From an uncultured Prevotella sp. (GTDB lineage: Bacteria > Bacteroidota > Bacteroidia > Bacteroidales > Bacteroidaceae), in the NCBI GenBank assembly GCA_900318855.1, contig ONMG01000256.1:1-10800 (forward strand): DNA of 10,800 bases, written 5' to 3'. Made by a program: the position numbers and the translations under genes. The notes below the pieces were generated by a model that searched no databases, was not told the DNA's origin, and saw only the letters and a program-made list of their open reading frames with translations. Below are positions 4,895-10,800 of the stretch, in pieces (position 1 is the stretch's first letter; each line of letters opens with the position of its first letter).

Positions 4895-7777
4895 TCATAT
4901 CGTGTAGAGGGTGACAGGTCCGACGATGCCTATAGACTGGTCGGCCCTGTTGCGCACCCATCGCTGGGCAATGCTGTTGTCCTTCTGCCGCGCAAGATAG
5001 TTGCTCATAGTGGTGGTAAGGCGAATCTCAATGAGGTTGTCACCGGCCTTGAGCGCATCACCCGGCACAAAGATGCGCCGTCCATACCATTTCACGCCGA
5101 GACTCCTGCCGTTGACCACGACCTCAGTGATACCATACACCTTACCCAAGTTGAGCGCCAGTCCTGCCGGCTCGCTGACCTTCACCTTGCGTGAGTAGAT
5201 GGCCGTTCCGCTGAAACCGGCATAATCCTTGTCGTTGACCAAATCATCCAAGCGGTTGAAGTGCTTATAGCGAACCGTATTCTCTTGCTTATAACGGAAC
5301 TCCACCCGCCAGTTGTCAGTGATGTCCATTGTCTTACCACCGCTTGCAGGCAGAGGTTTCCACTCCTCGCCTCCCCTTGCTTTGTCAAAGACAATGAGCA
5401 GGGAGTCGCACGGGCCGAAGTCGAACTCGCGGGAACCGTTCTTGTCCAGCGTCAGTCGGTAGCGCTCTCCGGTATCCAAGTCCCACACCCAAGGCTGCCG
5501 GCCACGGCTTAAATGCTTGGGGAAGGTGATTCGGGTGCGACAAGGGTTGTTCAGATGAGAGTAGCTGAAGAAGAAGATGTCGGTACCATCGTCGCTGACA
5601 TAGCGGTTCTGCATCAGATACATATTGGGGTCCTCAATGCTGACGGAATGTGGCAGGCCGCAGGTCGCAATGAGTTCCCGGTACCACTTAAGATAGTCGG
5701 AAGCGGGCTTTTTCACTTCAAAGAAACGATGCTTATAGGCGCGCATCTTGTTGGTATAGCCTTCCACCATCTTGTCGCGCTGCTCATGGTTGTGCAAGCC
5801 CGACGACAGATGAGGAACGGTGTCCACGCAGATGACCTTGCCGCCGCCCTTGACGAACTCATAGATTCTCACCGCCGTACGCTCGTCCATACGCTCGACA
5901 GCCAGCAGAAACAGCGTACTGTAGCGCCGGTCGCCGTAGCACAACTGTCCACCCCGGATGTCAGCGTCGCGGATAACGCTCTCCGAGACGTAGTCGCAGC
6001 CTCCACCGGTCTTCACGATTGACTCCCAGACGAGCGTAGTCCAGTTGGCATACATCTCAATGGGGAAGGGCTCGTTCTGCATTCCCATCTTGGTCCACAT
6101 ATCGGTATAGGGATTGAGAATGGCTATGTCGGCATACATTGTGCTGTTGCAGAGCACCGAGGAGAGCCTTGCCTTATATTCGGTGACGTAATGGAAATAA
6201 GGCCACCAGTTGTTGTTTTCACTGTAATAGGCTCCATACTGAATCCATCCCGGGAACTTAGCTTCCTTATTGGGGGAGTAGTTGAAGCCATGGAACACCG
6301 AGTGGGTGACACCGGAGATGGTGGACTGATCGCACCCTATCTTCAGGAACTCCAGTGACATGGCAAACACGAGATAGGTGTTGGTCATCTCCTCGCAGCT
6401 CACTTCCCGCTTCCCCGTCAAATGAGCCGCAGAGCTGACGAACTTATCCACCATCGTATAAGCTCTGCCCCGCCGATAGTCGGTCTCCGACATCTCCTCC
6501 CCTATCTTGTGGCGGAGCCAATTGGTGGTCCACGACTCGCCCTCCGGTATGTCGTACTGCATGCTACTCTCCAAGGGGAAGAGGCCGCGACCGTAGGCCT
6601 GCGCACGCGACTTGACGCCCAGTTCCCTGCACCAGGCCACATAGGTCTTGGTAAAGTTCTCATCCATGAGTTCAGCTTTGGTCAGTTCGAAGTCGTAGCG
6701 GACGCGGTCGATGGTGTCGCCGAGCTGTTTGCCATAGTTCACCTTGGGGGTGTAGTCAGAGACGTTGCCCATTGACCCAGCCTTAAACAACAGAAAAGGC
6801 AGATAGGGCATGACGTCGTAACCACGGCGCCTCTTGAATTCGTCCCTCATGGTCGGTGTCCAGTTGGAGCCCTCCAGCTCCATGCTGTCGGTAAAGAGCG
6901 CACGAATATAGTTTTTCAGCGGTCCGATGCGCTGCTGCATAGTGTCCGACATATGATGCAGATAGCCGCTCACAACGTTTTTGTTCATATGGTCCAACAC
7001 CGGCCCGTTGGCGCCTGGAGCCCCATTGATGACGGTCAGGAAACTGTCAATCCTCACCAGTCCGTAGAGCACCCAGCTGCCCTCGGGAACCTTGAACCGG
7101 TAGGTACCACCTTCTCCCTTGGGCATCAGGTCTATGGCCTGGTCTATGCTGTTGAAGTTCTTGGGCACCAACTCAAGTGCCATCAAGTCCATCTTCTTAC
7201 CGATAAAAGGATTGCTTATACTGGGGTTCGCGGCCACACAGATACCCTGGTCGGACACCTCGTAGTCAATAGGGCCCTGCAAATTCTGGGTGTAGACACA
7301 GACAATCTGTGCTCTCTCACCGTCTTTGAGCGACTCTGCTCCATAGGGCCAGCCGGAGCCCACGAGCAAGTCAGCCGTCATGTGAAGTCTATGAGCCTCA
7401 TCGCAGGCTATCTTCACGCAGTCTATCCATTCGTCACTGAGCCACGTAAGCGACTTCTTCTTCAAATCATCCGTGCGCGAGGGAAACTCGATGGGGTTAA
7501 TCTCCACACCGCCAATGCCCGCATCCTTAAGCAGACGCAACTCGCGTTTGAGCTCATCGGGCTCCACTTTGTCACCGTTCCACCACCATCTCACAAAAGG
7601 ATGGTATATGGAATCCGGGTTCCGAAACAGTTTATACAGCTCGGAAGCGTCCAACGCTTGCCTCACCCCATGATGGCTGGCGGCAGTGTTTATGGCTTTG
7701 GCCAGCTCCGGGTGCGCCACCACGAAACCTCCCATGACAGCCATGAAGCTGCGTCTGATGAAATCTCTTCTATTCAT
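4895..7777 (-). CDS. GH106-like glycosidase (probable alpha-L-rhamnosidase)
   Basis: A large exported protein of 960 residues, in the size range of GH106 enzymes. The N-terminus has a twin-arginine-like export signal (NRRDFIRRSF, hydrophobic stretch, AKA near 28), unlike the Sec signals of its neighbours. Residues 60-98 (HPFVRWWWNGDKVEPDEL, later GIGGVEINPIEFP) match the start of the (beta/alpha)8 catalytic domain in the GH106 superfamily. Candidate acidic catalytic residues occur in FTDSMELEG (295-303) and SCEEMTNTY (460-468), but I cannot align them with certainty. Around 635-660 (YEFVKGGGKVICVDTVPH) a GATase-like fold of the type seen in multidomain glycosidases is likely. The C-terminal 120 residues (YSRKVKV, then VYGITEVVVNGRSLGVKW) form a GH2-type sugar-binding beta-sandwich. 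GH106 members remove terminal alpha-L-rhamnose, for example from rhamnogalacturonans, which fits the GH28 neighbours. A related uncharacterised glycosidase family is the main alternative. The gap to the preceding gene is 19 bases. Confidence 0.8.
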   Translation of the reverse strand: MNRRDFIRRSFMAVMGGFVVAHPELAKAINTAASHHGVRQALDASELYKLFRNPDSIYHPFVRWWWNGDKVEPDELKRELRLLKDAGIGGVEINPIEFPSRTDDLKKKSLTWLSDEWIDCVKIACDEAHRLHMTADLLVGSGWPYGAESLKDGERAQIVCVYTQNLQGPIDYEVSDQGICVAANPSISNPFIGKKMDLMALELVPKNFNSIDQAIDLMPKGEGGTYRFKVPEGSWVLYGLVRIDSFLTVINGAPGANGPVLDHMNKNVVSGYLHHMSDTMQQRIGPLKNYIRALFTDSMELEGSNWTPTMRDEFKRRRGYDVMPYLPFLLFKAGSMGNVSDYTPKVNYGKQLGDTIDRVRYDFELTKAELMDENFTKTYVAWCRELGVKSRAQAYGRGLFPLESSMQYDIPEGESWTTNWLRHKIGEEMSETDYRRGRAYTMVDKFVSSAAHLTGKREVSCEEMTNTYLVFAMSLEFLKIGCDQSTISGVTHSVFHGFNYSPNKEAKFPGWIQYGAYYSENNNWWPYFHYVTEYKARLSSVLCNSTMYADIAILNPYTDMWTKMGMQNEPFPIEMYANWTTLVWESIVKTGGGCDYVSESVIRDADIRGGQLCYGDRRYSTLFLLAVERMDERTAVRIYEFVKGGGKVICVDTVPHLSSGLHNHEQRDKMVEGYTNKMRAYKHRFFEVKKPASDYLKWYRELIATCGLPHSVSIEDPNMYLMQNRYVSDDGTDIFFFSYSHLNNPCRTRITFPKHLSRGRQPWVWDLDTGERYRLTLDKNGSREFDFGPCDSLLIVFDKARGGEEWKPLPASGGKTMDITDNWRVEFRYKQENTVRYKHFNRLDDLVNDKDYAGFSGTAIYSRKVKVSEPAGLALNLGKVYGITEVVVNGRSLGVKWYGRRIFVPGDALKAGDNLIEIRLTTTMSNYLARQKDNSIAQRWVRNRADQSIGIVGPVTLYTI

Positions 7778-7796
7778 TTCTGTTGCTCTCGTTCAG

Positions 7797-8552
7797 TTAT
7801 TTCAAGGTCTGTCCGCTGACCGTCTTACAGTTGCTGATGCTTATTTCATTCGACGAGCCGTCATGCCTCAACGGCTCAGGTGCGTCGACATAGGTGTCCT
7901 GAAGCTTCACATTCCGGCAGTCCTTAATGTCGATGGCAGGGCGCGCATTGCCCTTATTGAAGACGAAGAGCTTTTTCAGCGTGACGTCCTTGCATCGGTT
8001 GAGCCTCACTGTAGAGGCTGGTGCGTTCTGTAAATAGAGGGTCGACACGGTGGCATTGGAACAGTTGCTGAAGCTGATGAGCACGGGGGTGAAAGCCTCA
8101 GCATCCTTGATATGACCCGCTTCGGCCTGCTTCCTGATGTTGTCACAGAGCTGCGAGGAGTTGCCTTCAATGGTGCCACCGCCGAAGACACTGATGTTCT
8201 GCTGACCGTCGGCATATATCATGGCATTGCCACCCTTTCCCTGCACATCGAACGCATTGGGCGAAAACACGAATACGGCTCCCCCGCTCAGCCGTATGCG
8301 CACATTGGACTTCAGTTCGAACGAGCCCGTGAGATAACGGCCCACATAGAAGGTGAGCGTGCCGCCTCCTTTGGCACTCAGAAAGTCAATGGCCCGCTGT
8401 ATGGACGCAGTGTTGAGGGTCACCCCATCGGCCTTGATGCCGAACGCGACGGCCTTGTACTCCCGGACAGGGGCCTTGTATTCCTGGGCCATGACCTCGA
8501 AGGGCACCGACAGGAGCAGCACAAGAAAACTGACAAGTAGTTTATGTTTCAT
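7797..8552 (-). CDS. Short GH28-like beta-helix protein lacking catalytic residues
   Basis: A 251-residue exported protein with a clear Sec signal (1-22, ending VMAQEYK). Its N-terminal half aligns with the flanking GH28 enzymes: FGIKADGVTLNTASIQRAID (37-56), KGGGTLTFYVGRYLTGSFEL (61-80), then KSNVRIRLSGGAVFVFSPNA (81-100). The helix turns FSNCSNATVSTLYLQNAPAS (161-180) and RCKDVTLKKLFVF correspond to the region just before the GH28 active site. Where the enzymes have WNNDGMDIVDC this protein has KGNARPAIDIKDC (200-212), and where they have DATDD it has DAPEP (223-227), so all three catalytic aspartates are gone. It ends about 25 residues later, roughly half the family length. It is not obviously a decaying gene: the frame is intact and the helix-turn pattern and tight operon spacing (19 and 34 bases) are kept. 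It may bind polysaccharide or assist the paralogues; that role is inference. Confidence 0.8.
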   Translation of the reverse strand: MKHKLLVSFLVLLLSVPFEVMAQEYKAPVREYKAVAFGIKADGVTLNTASIQRAIDFLSAKGGGTLTFYVGRYLTGSFELKSNVRIRLSGGAVFVFSPNAFDVQGKGGNAMIYADGQQNISVFGGGTIEGNSSQLCDNIRKQAEAGHIKDAEAFTPVLISFSNCSNATVSTLYLQNAPASTVRLNRCKDVTLKKLFVFNKGNARPAIDIKDCRNVKLQDTYVDAPEPLRHDGSSNEISISNCKTVSGQTLK

Positions 8553-8586
8553 GAGTATATGCTTTTGTTCTTTGTGGATGGTTCTG

Positions 8587-10080
8587 CTATTTCTCTACCT
8601 TCAACTGCTTCGTGTCGTTGAGCACCTCTTGCTTCTTTCCTTCCGACTGAGGCTCCTCGTAGCTCACGTGACGCAAGCCCAGCCCCTTCACATCGTCGCA
8701 GACTAAGGCGGGGCGATAGTCGGGTGCCAGGGCTGTGAACTTCACATTGTCCAGCGTGATGTTGTCGGCGTGGCGGATGTAGAGCCCCCATGCCGGCAGC
8801 TCCTTGAACTGTGAGAACTCGGGATAGGCTTTCTCCATCTCGGGTATGGCAGCAAGCTCCTTGCGGGAGGTGCCGCGATAGGCGAAATGAGCGTCGCCAC
8901 GGCCCGGACAGACGATGGTGATGTTCTCCAAATGCACATTCTCAATGGGAAAGCCGGGCACTCCGACAATGGAGCAAGGCGACGTATTGCGGGGCTGGTC
9001 CTCTATGGGACCCTCGTAGTTGTAGCCTGCGTCGGGTTTGTCAAAGGGCACTTCGGCATAGACATTCTTTATGGTGATGTTGCGCATGTAGGGGATATGG
9101 CCTTTCACGTAGCGGCGGCCAAGGCGCAGAAAAATCGCGTTGCCCGTATGATAGGAACGCAGTCCGTCCACCTCTATGCTGTCAATGATTCCGCCGTCGA
9201 CAGTAGCGAAGGTGAGGGCCGAACGGTAAGTGTCGTAGATGGTGACATTGTGTATCTTCACGTTCTTGAACCCGCCGCGCGAAGCAGTGCCGAACTTGAC
9301 CCCATTGGCACTCGACCGGCCGGTACAGTTCTCTATCAGGATATTCCTACACAAATGGTTCTCAGAGTGTGACTTCAGACAGAAGGCATCGTCGGCGGCA
9401 TCTAACGAACAGTTGCGCACGGTCACGCTGTCACAGTCGACAATATCGAGCCCGTCATTGTTCCAATAGGCTTTACAGTCAGCACGCTCATTCTCTATGA
9501 GCAGACGGGTGCACTGATCGTAGGTCTGATTCCAGCTTGCGGGATCGCGCAGGGTTATTCCGTCGATATGCACATTTCGGCACTCACGAAAGTTGATGTT
9601 CATGGGGCGCTTGCCCTCCTGCACACGGTCGTTGCTCAAGGGGTCATCGACCACTCCGCGATGAACCATCTGCACCATGGCCTGCGCCACCTGGTAGCCC
9701 CTGCCATTGATGGTTCCCTTACCTGTGATGCCCACATCATGCTGTCTGACGGCGAAGATGAAGGCGGTGAATTGTGTGACGGAATCTCTCACATAGTCAA
9801 AGGGATTGACCGACCCGAGGAGGGTGGCACCATCTTCAAGATGGAGGGTAACACCGGACTTCAGATAAAGGCTGCCGGAAACATATCTTCCGGGGGTGAG
9901 CACAAGGCGTCCGCCGCCCTGCTTACTCACGAGGTCGATGGCAGTCTGAAGTATGCGAGTGTTGACTGTGACACCGTCGGCCTTAGCTCCAAAGTCGCTT
10001 GCATAATAGTCCTTTGCCAGGCTACTGAGACTGAAACCCTGTATCAAAAGAAGGATGAGGATGAATAGTTTCCGTTCCAT
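8587..10080 (-). CDS. Glycoside hydrolase family 28 protein (polygalacturonase/rhamnogalacturonase-like), copy A
   Basis: First gene of the pectin operon: 497 residues, exported by a Sec signal (1-23, ending SSLAKDYYA). The parallel beta-helix starts with FGAKADGVTVNTRILQTAID (30-49). Active-site motifs are WNNDGLDIVDCDS (206-218; Asp 209) and DAADDAFCLKSHS (227-239; Asp 230/231). Their 21-residue spacing equals that in fungal polygalacturonases. The GHG motif is replaced by SSANGVKFG (256-264), with Asn where the histidine belongs, and YRSA (285-288) stands where RIK is expected. Later conserved blocks shared with copy B include PRNTSP (363-368) and ELPAWGLYIRHAD (427-439). It probably hydrolyses galacturonic-acid linkages in pectin, maybe an exo-type or rhamnogalacturonan-specific activity given the altered motif. 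ATG 10080 follows a 70-base leader downstream of a recognisable promoter. The C-terminal tail is lysine/glutamate-rich and not part of the helix. Confidence 0.92.
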   Translation of the reverse strand: MERKLFILILLLIQGFSLSSLAKDYYASDFGAKADGVTVNTRILQTAIDLVSKQGGGRLVLTPGRYVSGSLYLKSGVTLHLEDGATLLGSVNPFDYVRDSVTQFTAFIFAVRQHDVGITGKGTINGRGYQVAQAMVQMVHRGVVDDPLSNDRVQEGKRPMNINFRECRNVHIDGITLRDPASWNQTYDQCTRLLIENERADCKAYWNNDGLDIVDCDSVTVRNCSLDAADDAFCLKSHSENHLCRNILIENCTGRSSANGVKFGTASRGGFKNVKIHNVTIYDTYRSALTFATVDGGIIDSIEVDGLRSYHTGNAIFLRLGRRYVKGHIPYMRNITIKNVYAEVPFDKPDAGYNYEGPIEDQPRNTSPCSIVGVPGFPIENVHLENITIVCPGRGDAHFAYRGTSRKELAAIPEMEKAYPEFSQFKELPAWGLYIRHADNITLDNVKFTALAPDYRPALVCDDVKGLGLRHVSYEEPQSEGKKQEVLNDTKQLKVEK

Positions 10081-10155
10081 GGTCTGTATGTGTGTTTGAC
10101 TTATCTGTTGTCACCGACGCGGCATCTGTCCGGCATCAGTGCGTTTACCACATGG

Positions 10156-10186
10156 CAAAGTTATTACAATCACTAAAGATGTGCAA
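10156..10186 (-). promoter_or_regulatory. Promoter of the four-gene GH28/GH106 operon
   Basis: On the minus strand TTG (10186-10184), 20 bases, then TAACTTTG (10163-10156) fits the Bacteroidetes consensus. The predicted transcription start is near 10149, giving a leader of about 70 bases before ATG 10080. No equally good promoter was found in the 19-34-base gaps between the operon genes, which supports one transcript down to 3401. Confidence 0.55.
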
Positions 10187-10187
10187 G

Positions 10188-10403
10188 TATCCGGTGTTAA
10201 AAAAAACATAAAGACCATTACAAACTTGCTGATTGGAAACACCAGGCCATTGCCTGACAATGTTCCTTGACACATCTGATGGAGCGCAACTTAACGCAGC
10301 GGATGACCATCAGTGTAAGCCCAATGCACACACGTTGAAGAACAAGACAAGCTACAGTTCTTCATCCACGCTCTACACTGCCGGGATACCACTCCGACCC
10401 ACT
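10188..10403. other. Non-coding stretch upstream of the operon with two inverted repeats
   Basis: No convincing coding sequence on either strand. An A-rich run (10198-10206) lies just upstream of the operon promoter and could act as an UP-like or bent element. Two inverted repeats are visible: CTGATGG (10276-10282) with CCATCAG (10307-10313), and the perfect 8-bp pair TGAAGAAC (10336-10343) with GTTCTTCA (10357-10364) around a 13-base loop. Neither is followed by a T-run, so they are poor terminators and could be protein-binding sites for the operon. Confidence 0.4.
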
Positions 10404-10434
10404 TCACACAACATTGTGTGACACAAACTTGTGT
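10404..10434. promoter_or_regulatory. Tandem palindromes, operator-like
   Basis: TCACACAA-CA-TTGTGTGA (10404-10421) is a perfect 8+8 inverted repeat. It shares its last base with ACACAA-AC-TTGTGT (10421-10434), a perfect 6+6 inverted repeat with the same half-site. TTGTGTGAC thus occurs twice, 15 bases apart (10414-10422, 10429-10437). Two adjoining copies of one half-site pattern, each with a 2-base centre, suggest cooperative binding of a dimeric repressor. The second copy overlaps the -33 position of the promoter-like sequence ending at 10459. Confidence 0.5.
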
Positions 10435-10459
10435 GACTCGCTTATTATTCGTATCTTTG
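10429..10459 (+). promoter_or_regulatory. Promoter-like sequence over the ATPase remnant
   Basis: TTG (10429-10431), 20 bases, then TATCTTTG (10452-10459) fits the Bacteroidetes consensus. The 13 bases TATCTTTGTGCCG are identical to the promoter at 548-560. It could instead be fortuitous, since the same bases can be read as the codons RIFV in frame with the downstream remnant. Confidence 0.4.
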
Positions 10460-10638
10460 TGCCGTCAACCTTCACCTTGGAGAACATCCGTCAACAATAT
10501 CATCTCGGCAGCTACTCCAACATCCCCCGACTGAAGACTGCCCTCATCAATGCCGACCTCATCGACTCTTCACCACAGACAGGCATCACCATCACCGATC
10601 CCGTCTTTGAGCAGTGGATAAGAAGGAAGCTGATGTAA
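10450..10638 (+). pseudogene. C-terminal remnant of an AAA+ ATPase-like protein
   Basis: The in-frame sequence PSTFTLENIRQQYHLGSYSN, then a LKTALINADLI stretch and TDPVFEQWIRRKLM, resembles the C-terminal winged-helix segment of Bacteroidetes AAA-family ATPases. Those end in a similar helix, then a pattern of the type D.FF..WLRR. Only about 55-60 residues remain of a protein normally near 350-450 residues. The ATPase core (Walker A and B) is absent upstream. There is no in-frame ATG; the frame opens only from a TTG at 10414, inside the tandem palindromes. It is therefore most likely a gene relic. A genuine small winged-helix protein is the alternative. The family assignment rests on pattern memory and is moderate. 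Confidence 0.45.
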
Positions 10639-10663
10639 GGAAACCTTGATTTCGCCGCCTGAC

Positions 10664-10719
10664 AAACGATCGTCCGCTGCGTAGCTTTTGATTATTTGCT
10701 ACGCAGCGAACGATCGTTT
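10664..10719. terminator. 22-bp inverted repeat, probable bidirectional terminator or repeat element
   Basis: The arms 10664-10685 and 10698-10719 pair over 22 positions with one mismatch (C/A on the + strand, a U-G wobble on the minus transcript), around a 12-base A/T-rich loop. The stem contains CGATCG and GCTGCGTAGC. It sits 25 bases after the stop of the ATPase remnant and the + strand ends in TTTT, so a factor-independent terminator is plausible. The length exceeds most terminators, so an intergenic repeat element or other recognition site is possible too. Confidence 0.5.
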
Positions 10720-10800
10720 TCTATAGCATTACAACATCGGCACCCAAGACTCTGCCCCACAAAAGCAGGGGTTCAACCCCGTAAAGACCAAGGCTTTGCC
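10720..10800. other. No recognisable feature
   Basis: The last 81 bases hold no supported gene. A short hairpin GGGG-TTCAA-CCCC lies near 10768-10780. It superficially resembles a tRNA T-arm but does not extend into a tRNA. Confidence 0.3.

Noticed and set aside
6953..7819. 288-codon plus-strand frame opposite the GH106-like gene.
   Set aside because: Composition and sequence are those of an antisense shadow; the minus strand encodes clear glycosidase motifs.
10233..10421. Short plus-strand open frame in the non-coding stretch.
   Set aside because: No recognisable motif, low-complexity Ser/Thr-rich content, and no promoter or ribosome binding site.
10762..10782. GGGGTTCAACCCC hairpin resembling a tRNA T-arm.
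   Set aside because: The loop is 5 bases rather than 7, and no acceptor, D-arm or anticodon arm can be built around it before the window ends.
1..10800. CRISPR array, insertion sequence, rRNA or tRNA genes.
   Set aside because: No regularly spaced repeats, transposase motifs or structured RNA signatures were found on either strand.

Overview
The window looks like chromosomal DNA of a Bacteroidales bacterium, perhaps a Prevotella/Bacteroides relative. The evidence is promoter motifs of the Bacteroidetes type (TTG or TTTG, about 19-20 bases, then TAnnTTTG), the absence of strong Shine-Dalgarno sequences, and a gene set typical of gut or rumen polysaccharide degraders. The genus is inferred, not shown.

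Layout. 1-452 (-): start of an exported metallo-beta-lactamase-fold protein that runs off the left edge. 591-1448 (+): a complete AraC-family regulator transcribed divergently from it. 1564-2654: a scar. The 3' part of a second AraC-family gene (-) abuts the 3' part of a formate-tetrahydrofolate ligase gene (fhs, +). Both have lost their 5' ends, and the fhs remnant also carries a one-base frameshift. 2682-3317 (-): a cytidylate-kinase-like P-loop kinase with its own well-formed promoter. 3401-10080 (-): four closely spaced genes forming one probable operon. In transcription order these are a GH28 enzyme, a short GH28-like beta-helix protein without catalytic residues, a large GH106-like glycosidase, and a second GH28 enzyme. 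10081-10800: the operon promoter, non-coding DNA with inverted repeats, a tandem operator-like element, a short remnant resembling the C-terminus of an AAA+ ATPase, and a strong 22-bp inverted repeat.

How the genes work together. All four operon products carry export signals. GH28 (polygalacturonase/rhamnogalacturonan hydrolase clan) and GH106 (alpha-L-rhamnosidase) activities are both needed to break down rhamnose- and galacturonate-containing pectins, so the operon is best read as the enzyme part of a pectin/rhamnogalacturonan utilisation locus. No SusC/SusD pair, surface sensor or transporter is inside the window. The linked AraC regulators are not demonstrably its regulators.

Most notable: the degenerate GH28-like protein kept between active paralogues, the absence of the canonical GH28 catalytic-site histidine in both full-length GH28 proteins, the araC/fhs deletion scar, and the tandem palindromes at 10404-10434.
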